From: an uncultured Cellvibrio sp.
GTDB lineage: Bacteria > Pseudomonadota > Gammaproteobacteria > Pseudomonadales > Cellvibrionaceae
Direction of reading: 5' to 3'
NCBI GenBank assembly: GCA_946482385.1
Contig: CAMLRI010000008.1
Span: forward strand, 1 to 14,171
DNA length: 14,171 bases
Shown here: positions 1 through 7,663 of the stretch, piece after piece
Numbering within the stretch: the first letter of the stretch is position 1
Layout of the letters: every line of letters begins with the position of its first letter
Position numbers and translations under genes: made by a program
Notes under the pieces: model-generated
Told to the model about the DNA's origin: nothing
What the model saw: the letters and a program-made list of their open reading frames with translations, nothing else
The model's database searches: none

Positions 1-399
1 ATGGCGCTGGAGTTGATCCACTGCCGCTACAGCGACCCCAGTGGCTGCCTGTTCCCCGAAATGCTTGCCGATGGCCTGGTCAACCAGGGTTTGTTTATTG
101 GCCCCCAGGTGGATGGCGCCAAGGCCGCCGCTGCCGCCAGCATCAATATCCGCCTGCAAGAGGGCAAGGCCGAGCCGCGCCTGTTCGACGGCAAACACCC
201 TAATGGCAACCCGCGCGCGCCCCTCTACTGGCTGGTGGAGTTCCTGCGCAGCCAGGGCCAGGGTTTGCTCGCCGGCCAGGCGCTGATTACCGGCTCCTAC
301 GCCGGGGTGATCGAGGTGCCGCTGAATACCGAAATTAATATCCAGTACCAGGGCTTGGGCGAAATGCAGGTCAGCTTTAACGCCCGCCAGGGTTACTGA
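1..399 (+). CDS. 2-keto-4-pentenoate hydratase / FAH-superfamily protein, C-terminal part (5' truncated)
   Basis: The 132 visible residues match the C-terminal half of the MhpD/2-oxopent-4-enoate hydratase branch of the fumarylacetoacetate hydrolase superfamily. These are metal-dependent cytosolic enzymes that add water to, or decarboxylate, small 2-keto acids. An ALEL segment at residues 2-5, equivalent to the family's core 'ALEIVDSR' strand, shows that the methionine at base 1 is internal, so the gene starts upstream of the window. The ending GSYAGVIEVPLNT (98-110) followed by a GLGEMQVSF strand (118-126) is the typical family C-terminus, where a glycine-rich 'TGS.TG' loop precedes the last barrel strand. 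The stop at 397-399 is 18 bp before the next start, so cotranscription with the thioesterase is likely. The substrate cannot be read from this fragment. Confidence 0.75.
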   Translation: MALELIHCRYSDPSGCLFPEMLADGLVNQGLFIGPQVDGAKAAAAASINIRLQEGKAEPRLFDGKHPNGNPRAPLYWLVEFLRSQGQGLLAGQALITGSYAGVIEVPLNTEINIQYQGLGEMQVSFNARQGY

Positions 400-417
400 G
401 TACAAGGGGCATTTGTT

Positions 418-831
418 ATGTCGGAACCGCTGTCCGCATCACCTTTTTTCACCTGCCAGATTCCGCTGCGCTGGGGCGATATGGACGCCTATGGCCATAT
501 CAACAACACCCTCTACTTTCGTTATTTTGAGGAGGCGCGCTTCCAGTGGATGCTGGCCAAGGGCTTGCCGCTCAAGGCCGATACCCATCCGGTGGTAGTC
601 ACCATTGGCTGCACCTTTTTGCGCCCTTTATTCCACCCAGACACATTGCGCATCGACCTCTATATCAGCGAGCCGGGGCGCTCCAGTTTTATGATTACCT
701 ACAAGGTCTACTCAGAGTCGCAACCCGATACCCCCGCCGCCGAAGGCTATTCCAAGGTGGTGTGGGTCAGCAGTGCCGACGGTAAATCTGTGCCCCTGCC
801 GGAGCCGGTGCGCGCCTGGTTCGGCGGTTAA
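418..831 (+). CDS. Acyl-CoA thioesterase, hot-dog fold (4HBT/YbgC-like)
   Basis: This is a 137-residue cytosolic protein, the usual length for a single hot-dog domain of the 4-hydroxybenzoyl-CoA thioesterase / YbgC group. These enzymes hydrolyse the thioester of small acyl-CoA substrates. The family signature is at residues 19-40: W19, D21 and D23, then GHINN (26-30) and YF..YFEEAR on the long helix. One of the aspartates is the expected catalytic or water-activating residue. The start at 418 is preceded by AAGGGG at 404-409 with normal spacing. It follows the hydratase gene by only 18 bp, so the two probably form an operon. No terminator is visible after the stop. The physiological substrate is unknown. 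Confidence 0.8.
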   Translation: MSEPLSASPFFTCQIPLRWGDMDAYGHINNTLYFRYFEEARFQWMLAKGLPLKADTHPVVVTIGCTFLRPLFHPDTLRIDLYISEPGRSSFMITYKVYSESQPDTPAAEGYSKVVWVSSADGKSVPLPEPVRAWFGG

Positions 832-896
832 TCCGGCAGCGGTATAGCCTCTGCCAGCGGCAGGTGGGGGCAAATCAGCTCAGGTGTTGAACGCGC

Positions 897-914
897 TTGT
901 CACCAAACTGTCAT
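897..914 (+). promoter_or_regulatory. Pho box (PhoB binding site) upstream of the PhoX-family gene
   Basis: The sequence TTGTCAC-CAAA-CTGTCAT has two 7-bp PhoB half-sites in direct repeat separated by 4 bp, the established Pho-box geometry (consensus CTGTCAT-A/T-rich4-CTGTCAY). Only three of the 18 positions depart from consensus. It ends 78 bp before the start codon of the PhoX-family gene. A Pho box normally replaces the -35 element. The -10 is not obvious; it would be expected near 925-936, where the sequence is CACAAAGGCTAG. Confidence 0.7.
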
Positions 915-991
915 GGCAAAAGCGCACAAAGGCTAGCCCTGGCGGCCACTGGTCGCTGTTGTGTGAACACCAAGGCTAGTGAGGTAGTTGT

Positions 992-2455
992 ATGGTTTTA
1001 TCCCGTCGCCATTTCCTGAAAAATGCCAGCGCCGCCGCCCTGGCGCTGGGCGGCCTGCGCAGCTTGTCGCTGCAGGCGCAGGTGTATGCGCAAGATCCCC
1101 TCCATGGTATCGACAAAGTCGGCCAGCTCTGCGCCGACCCCGCCGGCATACTCAACCTGCCGCGGGATTTCACCTACAGCATTATCTCCCGCACTGGCGA
1201 GCGCATGAGCGATGGCCTAATAGTGCCCAGTGCCCCCGACGGCATGGCCGCCTTCCCCCTGCCGGGTGACAGCAGCAAGTGCCTGCTGGTGCGCAACCAC
1301 GAGCTGGATTCCGTGGGCAAGGAAGTGGATGCTTTTGGCGGCAATAAAGACCTGGCGAGCAAGCTGGCCGGCAAACACGCCTACGACTACTACATGGGGC
1401 TGCCGGCCAACGGCGGCACCTCCACCCTGGTGTACAGCCACCGCAGCCAGCGGGTGGAGCGCAGCTACCTCAGCCTGGTGGGTACAGTGCGCAACTGCGC
1501 CGGCGGCGCCACCCCCTGGGGCAGTTGGCTCAGTTGCGAGGAAACCTTGTTCGGCAAGGCGCAGGGCTATGGCCGCGAGCACGGCTACATCTTCGAGGTG
1601 CCCTCCCGCCACCTGGGCCTGGTGGAGGCCGTACCCCTAAAAGCCATGGGGCGCTTTGTCCACGAGGCCGCCGCGGTGGATAGCACCAATGGCATCGTCT
1701 ACCTCTCGGAAGATACCGAGCGCAGCCTTTTTTACCGGTTTATTCCCACAACCCCGGGTAAGCTGATCGAAGGCGGCCGCCTGCAGGCGCTGGCGATCCG
1801 CGACTGGCGTTCGGCCAATACCCGCAACTGGCCGGAGGATGGGCAGGATCGCTGCGCCCGGCCGGTGGCCATGGGCCAGCGCTTTGCCTGCGAGTGGGTG
1901 GAGCTGGAGGATGTCACCTCCCCCGGGGGGGATTTAAACCTGCGCGGCGCCGCCCAGGGCGCGGCCATCTTTGCCCGCGGTGAAGGCCTGGCCTTTGCCC
2001 TGCGCAGCGACAAAACCCGCGAAGTGCTGTTTGCGGCCACCGCCGGTGGCGCGGCCAAAATCGGCCAGGTGTGGCGCTACCAGCCCAGCCCCTACGAGGG
2101 CACCAGCCGCGAAGGCGAGCAGCCGGGCACCATGGAGTTGCTCTACGAGAGCCGCCACCGCGCCATCCTGGAATCCTGCGACAACCTGGCGGTGGCGCCC
2201 TGGGGCGACCTGATTATCTGCGAAGACAGCTACGCGGATACGCCGGATACAGTCAACTACCTGCGCGGCCTCACCCCCGAGGGCAAAATCTACACCCTGG
2301 CGATGAACGCCCATCCCAAACAAGGCGAATTTTGCGGCGCCTGTTTCTCCCCCGATGGCACCACCCTTTTCGTCAATATCCAAAAACCCGGGTTAACCCT
2401 CGCCATTGCTGGCCCCTGGGGCAGGCTGCGGCATCAGGCCCATGCCTGGGGGTAG
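992..2455 (+). CDS. PhoX-family (DUF839) secreted phosphatase with Tat signal
   Basis: A 487-residue protein of the DUF839/PhoX family. PhoX enzymes are calcium/iron-dependent phosphomonoesterases exported folded through the Tat pathway. A textbook Tat motif, SRRHFLK (residues 4-10), is followed by a hydrophobic stretch and a likely cleavage site near residue 30. Family landmarks are NHE (102-104), NCAGGATPWGSWLSCEE (168-184, containing the cysteine position that ligates iron in Pseudomonas PhoX), HEAAAVD (224-230), YLSEDTERS (237-245) and the C-terminal FSPDGTTLFVNIQKPG motif. At under 500 residues it is shorter than classical PhoX (about 650-700), so it belongs to the short DUF839 branch and activity is inferred. 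GAGG at 981-984 precedes the ATG. The upstream Pho box predicts induction under phosphate limitation. Confidence 0.85.
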   Translation: MVLSRRHFLKNASAAALALGGLRSLSLQAQVYAQDPLHGIDKVGQLCADPAGILNLPRDFTYSIISRTGERMSDGLIVPSAPDGMAAFPLPGDSSKCLLVRNHELDSVGKEVDAFGGNKDLASKLAGKHAYDYYMGLPANGGTSTLVYSHRSQRVERSYLSLVGTVRNCAGGATPWGSWLSCEETLFGKAQGYGREHGYIFEVPSRHLGLVEAVPLKAMGRFVHEAAAVDSTNGIVYLSEDTERSLFYRFIPTTPGKLIEGGRLQALAIRDWRSANTRNWPEDGQDRCARPVAMGQRFACEWVELEDVTSPGGDLNLRGAAQGAAIFARGEGLAFALRSDKTREVLFAATAGGAAKIGQVWRYQPSPYEGTSREGEQPGTMELLYESRHRAILESCDNLAVAPWGDLIICEDSYADTPDTVNYLRGLTPEGKIYTLAMNAHPKQGEFCGACFSPDGTTLFVNIQKPGLTLAIAGPWGRLRHQAHAWG

Positions 2456-2474
2456 TGGCGCACAGGCTGCAAAA

Positions 2475-2522
2475 TTGCACTTTATTTATATATGAGTGCT
2501 ATTATGCAGTATATGAGCTGCA
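2475..2522 (+). promoter_or_regulatory. Putative promoter/operator of the RES-Xre toxin-antitoxin operon
   Basis: The stretch has TTGCAC (2475-2480) and TATTAT (2500-2505) as -35/-10 candidates with a long 19-bp spacer. It also holds a direct repeat TATATGAG at 2489-2496 and 2510-2517, exactly 21 bp apart (two helical turns). Two inverted repeats are interleaved: GCACT/AGTGC (2477-2481/2495-2499) and TGCAG/CTGCA (2505-2509/2518-2522). This fits an autoregulated toxin-antitoxin promoter. Which repeat is the true operator cannot be decided by eye. Confidence 0.45.
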
Positions 2523-2540
2523 CCATCCGGAGCCTTTGCC

Positions 2541-2975
2541 ATGAACGCTGTTGCCCTTGCCCTGAAACAACAATCGGCCTCTGCCTTTACCCCCGCCCAC
2601 GGCCGGGCAGGGCTGCAATGGCTGCACAACATGAGTGGGCCAGAGCAGTGGAACCTCACGGTGGAAGAGCAGGCGGAGTTGCTGGGCGGGGTGCCCAAGC
2701 GCACCTATCACGAGTGGAAGCGCCGCGCCCTGGCGGGCGAGCCGGTGGAGTTGTCGCGCGATACCCTGGAGCGCCTGAGCCTGTTGCTGGGCATCCACAA
2801 AGCGCTGCAAATCATCGCCCCGGCGGAGCGCCCGGAGCTGGCTGGCCGCTGGTTTAACACCCCCAACAGCAACCCCCTGTTCCAGGGGTTGTCGCCCAAG
2901 GAATACGCCATAGCGCGCGGCAGCATAGAGGCACTCTATAGTGTGCGGCGCTACCTGGATGCGGCGCGGGGTTAA
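2541..2975 (+). CDS. Antitoxin of RES-Xre type II system (MbcA/ParS/Xre, DUF2384)
   Basis: A 144-residue two-domain antitoxin. Residues about 30-85 form a compact helical Xre-like DNA-binding region (VEEQAELLGGVPKRTYHEWK, then helices through LGIHKAL). Residues about 90-142 form the DUF2384 toxin-binding domain, with the conserved WFNTPNSNPLFQGLSPKEYA stretch (112-131) and a final helix. These antitoxins occlude the active site of the partner RES toxin and usually repress their own promoter as a complex. GGAG at 2530-2533 gives a good ribosome site for ATG 2541. Antitoxin before toxin with a 2-bp gap (TAA 2973-2975, ATG 2978) is the normal order for this family. The partner gene makes the assignment firm. 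Confidence 0.88.
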   Translation: MNAVALALKQQSASAFTPAHGRAGLQWLHNMSGPEQWNLTVEEQAELLGGVPKRTYHEWKRRALAGEPVELSRDTLERLSLLLGIHKALQIIAPAERPELAGRWFNTPNSNPLFQGLSPKEYAIARGSIEALYSVRRYLDAARG

Positions 2976-2977
2976 GC

Positions 2978-3631
2978 ATGGCCGAGTTGCAACTGCTGCC
3001 GGAATGGAAACACCAGCGGGTGGTTCACTCCCGCTTTCCGCCCCGCAACCTGTTTGATGAGGACGACGAAACCCAGCGGCTGCTGGCCGAACTGGAGGGC
3101 GCTACCAGCGACCGCTTGTTCCACTGGCGCGAATCAGTGAGCGAGGCAGACGCCCGCTTTGGCGATGGCTGGGGGGCGGTCATGGCCTCGTTTTGCTATA
3201 TCCGCCCCGGCCGCTTCAACACCGCCCAGTTCGGCGCCTACTACTGCGCCGACTCGGTGCGCACCGCTATTATCGAATGGGGTTTCCACGCCGCCAAAAC
3301 CTGGCGCGAGTTTGGTTTTAGCGACCAGGCCAGCGCTGTGGTGCGCGCCTACAGCGGCAGTTTTAAGCAGCCGCTGCTCGATCTGCGCGGCAATCCAGCG
3401 GTGCACCACCCGGATGACTATTCCCCCTCCCAGGCCCTGGCCATACACAGGCGCGCCCAGGGCGATTACGGCCTGCTGTACCGCTCGGTGCGCCATCCCG
3501 ATGGCTTTTGCGCCGCGCTCTTGCGGCCACCTGCCAGCTCGCCGGTGAAGCAAACGGCGCATTATTCCGTGCGCTGGGATGGCCAGGCGTTTGTGGAGTT
3601 TGCCAAGTTAAACCGCTATGAAAAGCTTTAG
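2978..3631 (+). CDS. RES-domain toxin (NAD+ phosphorylase / ADP-ribosyl-transfer-type fold)
   Basis: A 217-residue RES-family toxin. Characterised relatives degrade NAD+ (MbcT phosphorolyses it) or modify Prs (ParT), arresting growth when antitoxin is lost. The residues that name the family are present: an N-terminal arginine in HSRFPPRNLFD (17-27, R19) and a second in GRFN (78-81, R79), a glutamate in ADSVRTAIIE (E100) after the YY pair (88-89), and a serine in YRSVRHPDGFCAALLRP (S170). The protein therefore looks intact. A G-rich stretch at 2967-2971 just before the antitoxin stop can serve as ribosome site, which suggests translational coupling. Downstream lies a long gene-free region. Which of the known RES reactions applies is not visible from sequence. 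Confidence 0.88.
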   Translation: MAELQLLPEWKHQRVVHSRFPPRNLFDEDDETQRLLAELEGATSDRLFHWRESVSEADARFGDGWGAVMASFCYIRPGRFNTAQFGAYYCADSVRTAIIEWGFHAAKTWREFGFSDQASAVVRAYSGSFKQPLLDLRGNPAVHHPDDYSPSQALAIHRRAQGDYGLLYRSVRHPDGFCAALLRPPASSPVKQTAHYSVRWDGQAFVEFAKLNRYEKL

Positions 3632-4135
3632 GGGAACTTGAATAGCGAAGGGAGATAGCCGGGGGAGGGAACAGAAGTATGCCTGCCCAGTTCCTTCTGG
3701 TGCTGCCTCATCCCTGACGGTTGGGGCTGGTTGCCGAACCGCGGGTGCAGGCTGCAGTGCATGGCGCGCATTCTAGGGGTGTGGCGCTTAAATAAACGGA
3801 ATTAAGTCTCGATTTTGTCGCCTGATTCATTGCAACAAGCCGCCAGATGGCCAGGCTGTTAACTGCATCACAGCTGTTGCCGCCCCAAACAGACGCACCG
3901 GAACCCTGGGGCTCCGGTGCAAGGTCTAGCGGATGCTGGGTGTGGGCTTGTTATGTCTATTGTTGTTAGGGCTATCTTCCGTGACAAGGGTTGCCGAGGT
4001 TGCTGAATCCTTGCCGCGCTCCCTGCTTTCCTGGTTTGCCGATCTTATCCCTGTTACTTGCTAGCGCTTGCCAGCTCCCTGTGCGCCGGGCACGGCGGCA
4101 TCCTGGCCGCGGTTTCTTCCCTGAAATCCTGTGGC
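3632..4135. other. Gene-free region of about 500 bp with one strong hairpin
   Basis: No convincing coding frame is seen. The open frames at the right edge are the shadow of the leftward LpxH-like gene. The only clear structure is a perfect 8-bp inverted repeat, GCACCGGA/TCCGGTGC (3895-3902/3913-3920), with a 10-base loop. No T tract directly follows on either strand, so it is not a canonical terminator, although it could end the leftward LpxH-like transcript. I recognise no tRNA, 6S, SRP or RNase P RNA here. Confidence 0.5.
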
Positions 4136-4981
4136 TCAGGCGCTGCGCAGCTGCTCCAGCTCCTGCCATTCAATCTTGTCGCTGTAGTGCAGCAGGCGCA
4201 TGCAACCCTGGTGATCCTCCACCAGGGCGGTGCAGTTTTCGATCCAGTCGCCGCAGTTGGCGTAGCGCAGGCCGCGCTGCTCGCGCAGTGCCGGGTAGTG
4301 GATATGGCCGCACACCACCCCATCAAAACCGCGCCTTTCGGCCTCGGCCAGGGCTTCGCGCTCGTAGGTTTCAATGGCGGCTTTGGCGCCTTTGATATTG
4401 CTTTTGATCAGCCCGGCCAGGGAGAAATAGGGGCGCCCCATCAGCTTGCGCAGCCGGTCGGACCAGCGGTTGATAAACAGCAGCAGTTCGTAGCCGTGGT
4501 CGCCGATCACCCGGGTCAGCCAGGAGTGGTTGATATAGGCATCCATGGCATCGCCGTGCATCACCAGCAGGCGCTTGCCGTCGGCGGTGAGGTGCTCGCA
4601 CTCCTCGGCGATTTCGATGGGGCCAAACAGCTCGCCATCAAAGCGGCGCATGGGGTCGTCGTGGTTGCCGGGCACATAAACCACCCGCACGCCTTTGGCG
4701 GCCATCTCGTAAAACTTGAGCATCACCTGGTAGTGCTTGGCCGGCCAGCAGAAGCGGCGCTTCATGGCCCAGAGGTCGACTATGTCGCCTACCAGGTAGA
4801 GGGTTTCACAGTGGACGTTGTTGAGGAAATCCAGCAGGTAATCCACCTTGCTGTCGCGGAAGCCCAGGTGGATATCCGATAACCACAGGGTTTTGGCGCG
4901 GATCAAATGGCCGGTGGGGCGGGCGGTGCGGGGCAGGTCGGGCAGTGCGGCGCTAAGGGAGGCCTGGGCGGCAGTCGTCAT
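4136..4981 (-). CDS. LpxH-like calcineurin-type metallophosphoesterase (COG2908 group)
   Basis: A 281-residue protein with the full two-metal metallophosphoesterase motif set in order: DIHLG (36-40), GDIVDLW (65-71), GNHDDP (105-110), MHGD (141-144) and GHIHYP (225-230), followed by NCGDWIEN (242-249). The overall pattern is that of COG2908, which contains LpxH, the UDP-2,3-diacylglucosamine diphosphatase of lipid A synthesis. True LpxH has GNRDF where this protein has GNHDD, and it is about 40 residues shorter. A paralogue (LpxH2-like) of uncertain substrate is therefore more likely than LpxH itself. AGGA lies 9 bases before the ATG. The start codon falls within an inverted repeat described separately. 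Confidence 0.82.
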   Translation of the reverse strand: MTTAAQASLSAALPDLPRTARPTGHLIRAKTLWLSDIHLGFRDSKVDYLLDFLNNVHCETLYLVGDIVDLWAMKRRFCWPAKHYQVMLKFYEMAAKGVRVVYVPGNHDDPMRRFDGELFGPIEIAEECEHLTADGKRLLVMHGDAMDAYINHSWLTRVIGDHGYELLLFINRWSDRLRKLMGRPYFSLAGLIKSNIKGAKAAIETYEREALAEAERRGFDGVVCGHIHYPALREQRGLRYANCGDWIENCTALVEDHQGCMRLLHYSDKIEWQELEQLRSA

Positions 4982-5027
4982 AGAGCGATTCCTGTGCGGT
5001 TTTGCGCAATCTTTGCGCAGCTCTATG
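4979..5027 (-). promoter_or_regulatory. Inverted repeat in the leader of the LpxH-like gene, enclosing its start region
   Basis: CATAGAGC (4979-4986) and GCTCTATG (5020-5027) are perfect complements, so in the leftward transcript the AUG would pair with a segment about 40 bases upstream. Inside it, TTGCGCA occurs twice 11 bp apart (5002-5008 and 5013-5019), and its palindromic core TGCGCA can form an inner hairpin with an ATCTT loop. The likely ribosome site lies in the loop between the outer arms. This could be a translation-limiting fold or a DNA operator. Confidence 0.45.
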
Positions 5028-5100
5028 ACGATCCAGCAACAAATCCGTGAAGATTGGGTGACAGTGCCAGGGGGTTAGCGGTGGTTGGTTGGCCGCCGCC

Positions 5101-5145
5101 TTGATTTACTGGCTCTTGATTTGCGGCCTATTGATTGGCGGCTTT
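5101..5145 (-). repeat. Three imperfect 15-bp tandem repeats across the stop codon of the 72-residue gene
   Basis: TTGATT recurs at 5101, 5116 and 5131 with an exact 15-bp period. In the frame of the leftward gene the units read KAANQ, stop-AANQ and EPVNQ, so the TAG at 5128-5130 interrupts a pentapeptide repeat. Confidence 0.6.
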
Positions 5146-5346
5146 GGGGTGGGTTTGGGTGAGCCAGTCGAGTACGGCCTGGCGGTTGTCGAGCATATCG
5201 CGGTAGGTTTGCAGCACCACCGGGTTGGGGTTGGCCTGGCGCTCCAGGTGCTGGATACGCGCCAGCAAAAAGTCGATGTCGTGCTGTACCTTGTTGGCTA
5301 CGTCGCTGCTGTCAAAGGCCTGGTCGCCAATATTGAGGGTTGTCAT
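5128..5346 (-). CDS. Conserved-looking small cytosolic protein, unknown function
   Basis: A 72-residue protein starting MTTLNIGDQAFDS and ending PKAANQ. The start at 5346 is chosen because AAGGAA lies at normal spacing upstream. A longer frame from 5442 would add an unlikely basic extension with no ribosome site. No signal peptide or membrane segment is present. Residues about 13-66 are rich in helix-forming residues with hydrophobics at 3-4 spacing (VANKVQHDIDFLLARIQHLERQ), so a small helical hairpin or coiled coil is likely. It lies between the LpxH-like gene and znuB on the same strand, with 127 bp to the znuB stop and 146 bp to the next start, so linkage is uncertain. I do not recognise the family. 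Confidence 0.6.
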   Translation of the reverse strand: MTTLNIGDQAFDSSDVANKVQHDIDFLLARIQHLERQANPNPVVLQTYRDMLDNRQAVLDWLTQTHPKAANQ

Positions 5347-5473
5347 GGGCAATTTCCTTGCTCTGGGGGTTTGTCGTTGGGTAAATGAATATGGCGCCCA
5401 GTATTGCCTAAATAGCGAGCGGCGAATAGCCGCTTTTGCCACTGCGTTTTGTGCGATATGGCTTACAAAAAAC

Positions 5474-6259
5474 TCATTCAGCCTGCTTTTTCAACAGGCT
5501 CAGGCCAAACATCAGGGTGGCGCTGAGCACTATGGCGGGGCCGGCGGGGCTGTCCCAGTAGTAGGAGGCGGCGAGTCCCAGGGCGACCGCCAGGGCGCCC
5601 ACCAGGCTGGCCAGCAACGCCATCTGCTCGGGGGTGTGGCTCAGGCGGCGGCTGGCGGCGGCGGGGATAATCAGCAGGGCGGTAATCAGCAGCACGCCCA
5701 CCACCTTCATGGCAATGGCAATCACCAGCGCCATCAGCAGCATCAGTGCGGTGCGCACCGCGCCCACGGGCACACCTTCAATACGTGCCAAGTCCTCGTG
5801 CACGGTAATCGCCAGCAGCGGTCGCCACAGCCAGGCCAGCAGCCCCAGCACCAGCAGGCTCACCAGCCACACGCCCAGCACTTCCCCCGGCGTTACCGCC
5901 AGAATATCGCCAAACAAATAGGCCATAAGGTCGATGCGGCTGTCGCTGAACAGGCTGACACACACCAGCCCCAGGGCCAGGGTGGAGTGGGAGAGGATGC
6001 CGAGCAGGGTATCGCTGGCCAGGTAGCGCTGCTGTTGCAAAGCCACCAGCAGCAGCGCCAGCAGCAGGCAGCCGAGCGCCACCGCCAGGTTGAGGTTGAT
6101 CTCCAGCAGCAGCCCCAGGGTTACGCCCAGCAGCGCCGAGTGAGCGAGGGTGTCGCCAAAGTAGGCCATGCGCCGCCAAACGGCAAAACAGCCCAGGGGG
6201 CCGGCCACCAGGGCGACCGCCAATCCGGCGAGCAGGGCGTAAAGCAGGAAATCGGGCAT
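5474..6259 (-). CDS. znuB: ZnuB, zinc ABC transporter permease
   Basis: A 261-residue polytopic inner-membrane protein, the permease of the high-affinity Zn(II) importer ZnuABC. It carries the N-terminal signature AGPLGCFAVWRRMAYFGDTLAHSALLGV of the metal-type ABC-3 permease family. About seven to eight hydrophobic segments follow, with the cytoplasmic coupling region near HEDLARIEGVPVGAVR. The ATG at 6259 is preferred over one ten codons upstream (6289), because it gives the family's usual length and first helix. It also leaves a single base after the znuC stop, which points to translational coupling. The C-terminus ends in a short charged tail (LLKKQAE). Its transcript starts at zur and should be repressed by Zur. 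Confidence 0.93.
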   Translation of the reverse strand: MPDFLLYALLAGLAVALVAGPLGCFAVWRRMAYFGDTLAHSALLGVTLGLLLEINLNLAVALGCLLLALLLVALQQQRYLASDTLLGILSHSTLALGLVCVSLFSDSRIDLMAYLFGDILAVTPGEVLGVWLVSLLVLGLLAWLWRPLLAITVHEDLARIEGVPVGAVRTALMLLMALVIAIAMKVVGVLLITALLIIPAAASRRLSHTPEQMALLASLVGALAVALGLAASYYWDSPAGPAIVLSATLMFGLSLLKKQAE

Positions 6260-6260
6260 A

Positions 6261-7038
<778 letters not shown>

Positions 7039-7046
<8 letters not shown>

Positions 7047-7560
7047 GGTGGTGATCCTGTGCTGGCGCGGCTGCCGGGTGCTGCTGGCAGTGGCTGCACA
7101 AGCCCATCACCTCCAGCGATTGGGTGTGCACCACAAAACCTGCCGCCCGGGCGCTGGCCTCAATGGCGCGACTCAGCTCGGGGTTGTCCAGTTCCAGGGC
7201 GTTGCCGCACTGGCGGCAAATCAGGAAGTGGCTCTGGTGCTGGTGGCGCGGGCTGGGGCAGCCGATAAAGGCGTTGAGGGCGTTGATGCGGTGGATCAGC
7301 CCCTGCTCCAGCAGGAAATCCAGGGCGCGGTATACCGTCGGCGGCGCCACCCGGCGGGTGGATGCCTGGGCCAGCATATCCATCAAACTGTAGGCGCCCA
7401 GGGGTTTGTGGCTCTGCCAGATAAGTTCCAGCACCTGCAGGCGCAGCTCGGTCAGGCGCACTCCGCGGCTGGCGCAAAGTTCGCGGGCGTCGGCCAGGGC
7501 ATCGCTAATGCAGTGGCCGTGGTCGTGGTGGCTACAGGCCAGGGGGCTGGATTGGGTCAT
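7039..7560 (-). CDS. zur: Zur, zinc-responsive Fur-family repressor
   Basis: A 173-residue Fur-superfamily regulator. It has an N-terminal winged helix (about residues 20-90, recognition region VAPPTVYRALDFLLEQGLIH). A C-terminal dimerisation domain follows, with the two structural zinc pairs ICRQC (C115, C118) and LCSHC (C155, C158) and the histidine cluster HQHQSHF (106-112). Position as first gene of znuCB and divergent from znuA separates Zur from Fur. With zinc bound it blocks znu transcription. It is flanked by histidine/cysteine-rich ends (CSHHDHGHC near the N-terminus, DHHHG at the C-terminus). No purine-rich ribosome site is seen before the ATG, so the exact start is less certain than the identity. 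Confidence 0.93.
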
Positions 7561-7607
7561 GGCGGGGTGCGCATCCGGGCAGGGGGAAAGATAGCTAAGG
7601 GTGTCTT

Positions 7608-7622
7608 ATGTTACTCTATAAC
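7608..7622. promoter_or_regulatory. Zur box between zur and znuA
   Basis: ATGTTACTCTATAAC matches the gammaproteobacterial Zur half-site pattern (ATGTTATA-N-TATAAC type), with GTTA and TAAC arms around a 5-bp centre. It lies in the 103-bp gap between the divergent zur and znuA start codons. A second, wider perfect dyad, TAAGGGT/ACCCTTA (7596-7602/7621-7627), overlaps it. A site here can control both directions. Confidence 0.7.
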
Positions 7623-7663
7623 CCTTACCTTGATAACCTGCCGAGCCCCGCCCAGAGCCTGTT

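Noticed and set aside
4058..4882. Rightward frame of 274 residues opposite the LpxH-like gene
   Set aside because: The opposite strand carries the complete metallophosphoesterase motif set. This frame has only repetitive V/A/H/Q composition.
5418..5434. AGCGGC/GCCGCT hairpin as a znuB terminator
   Set aside because: Read leftward no T run follows the stem. The TTTT lies on the wrong side for znuB and no rightward gene needs it.
5347..5442. N-terminal extension of the 72-residue protein from 5442
   Set aside because: The added residues are basic and irregular, and the ATG at 5346 has the better ribosome site.
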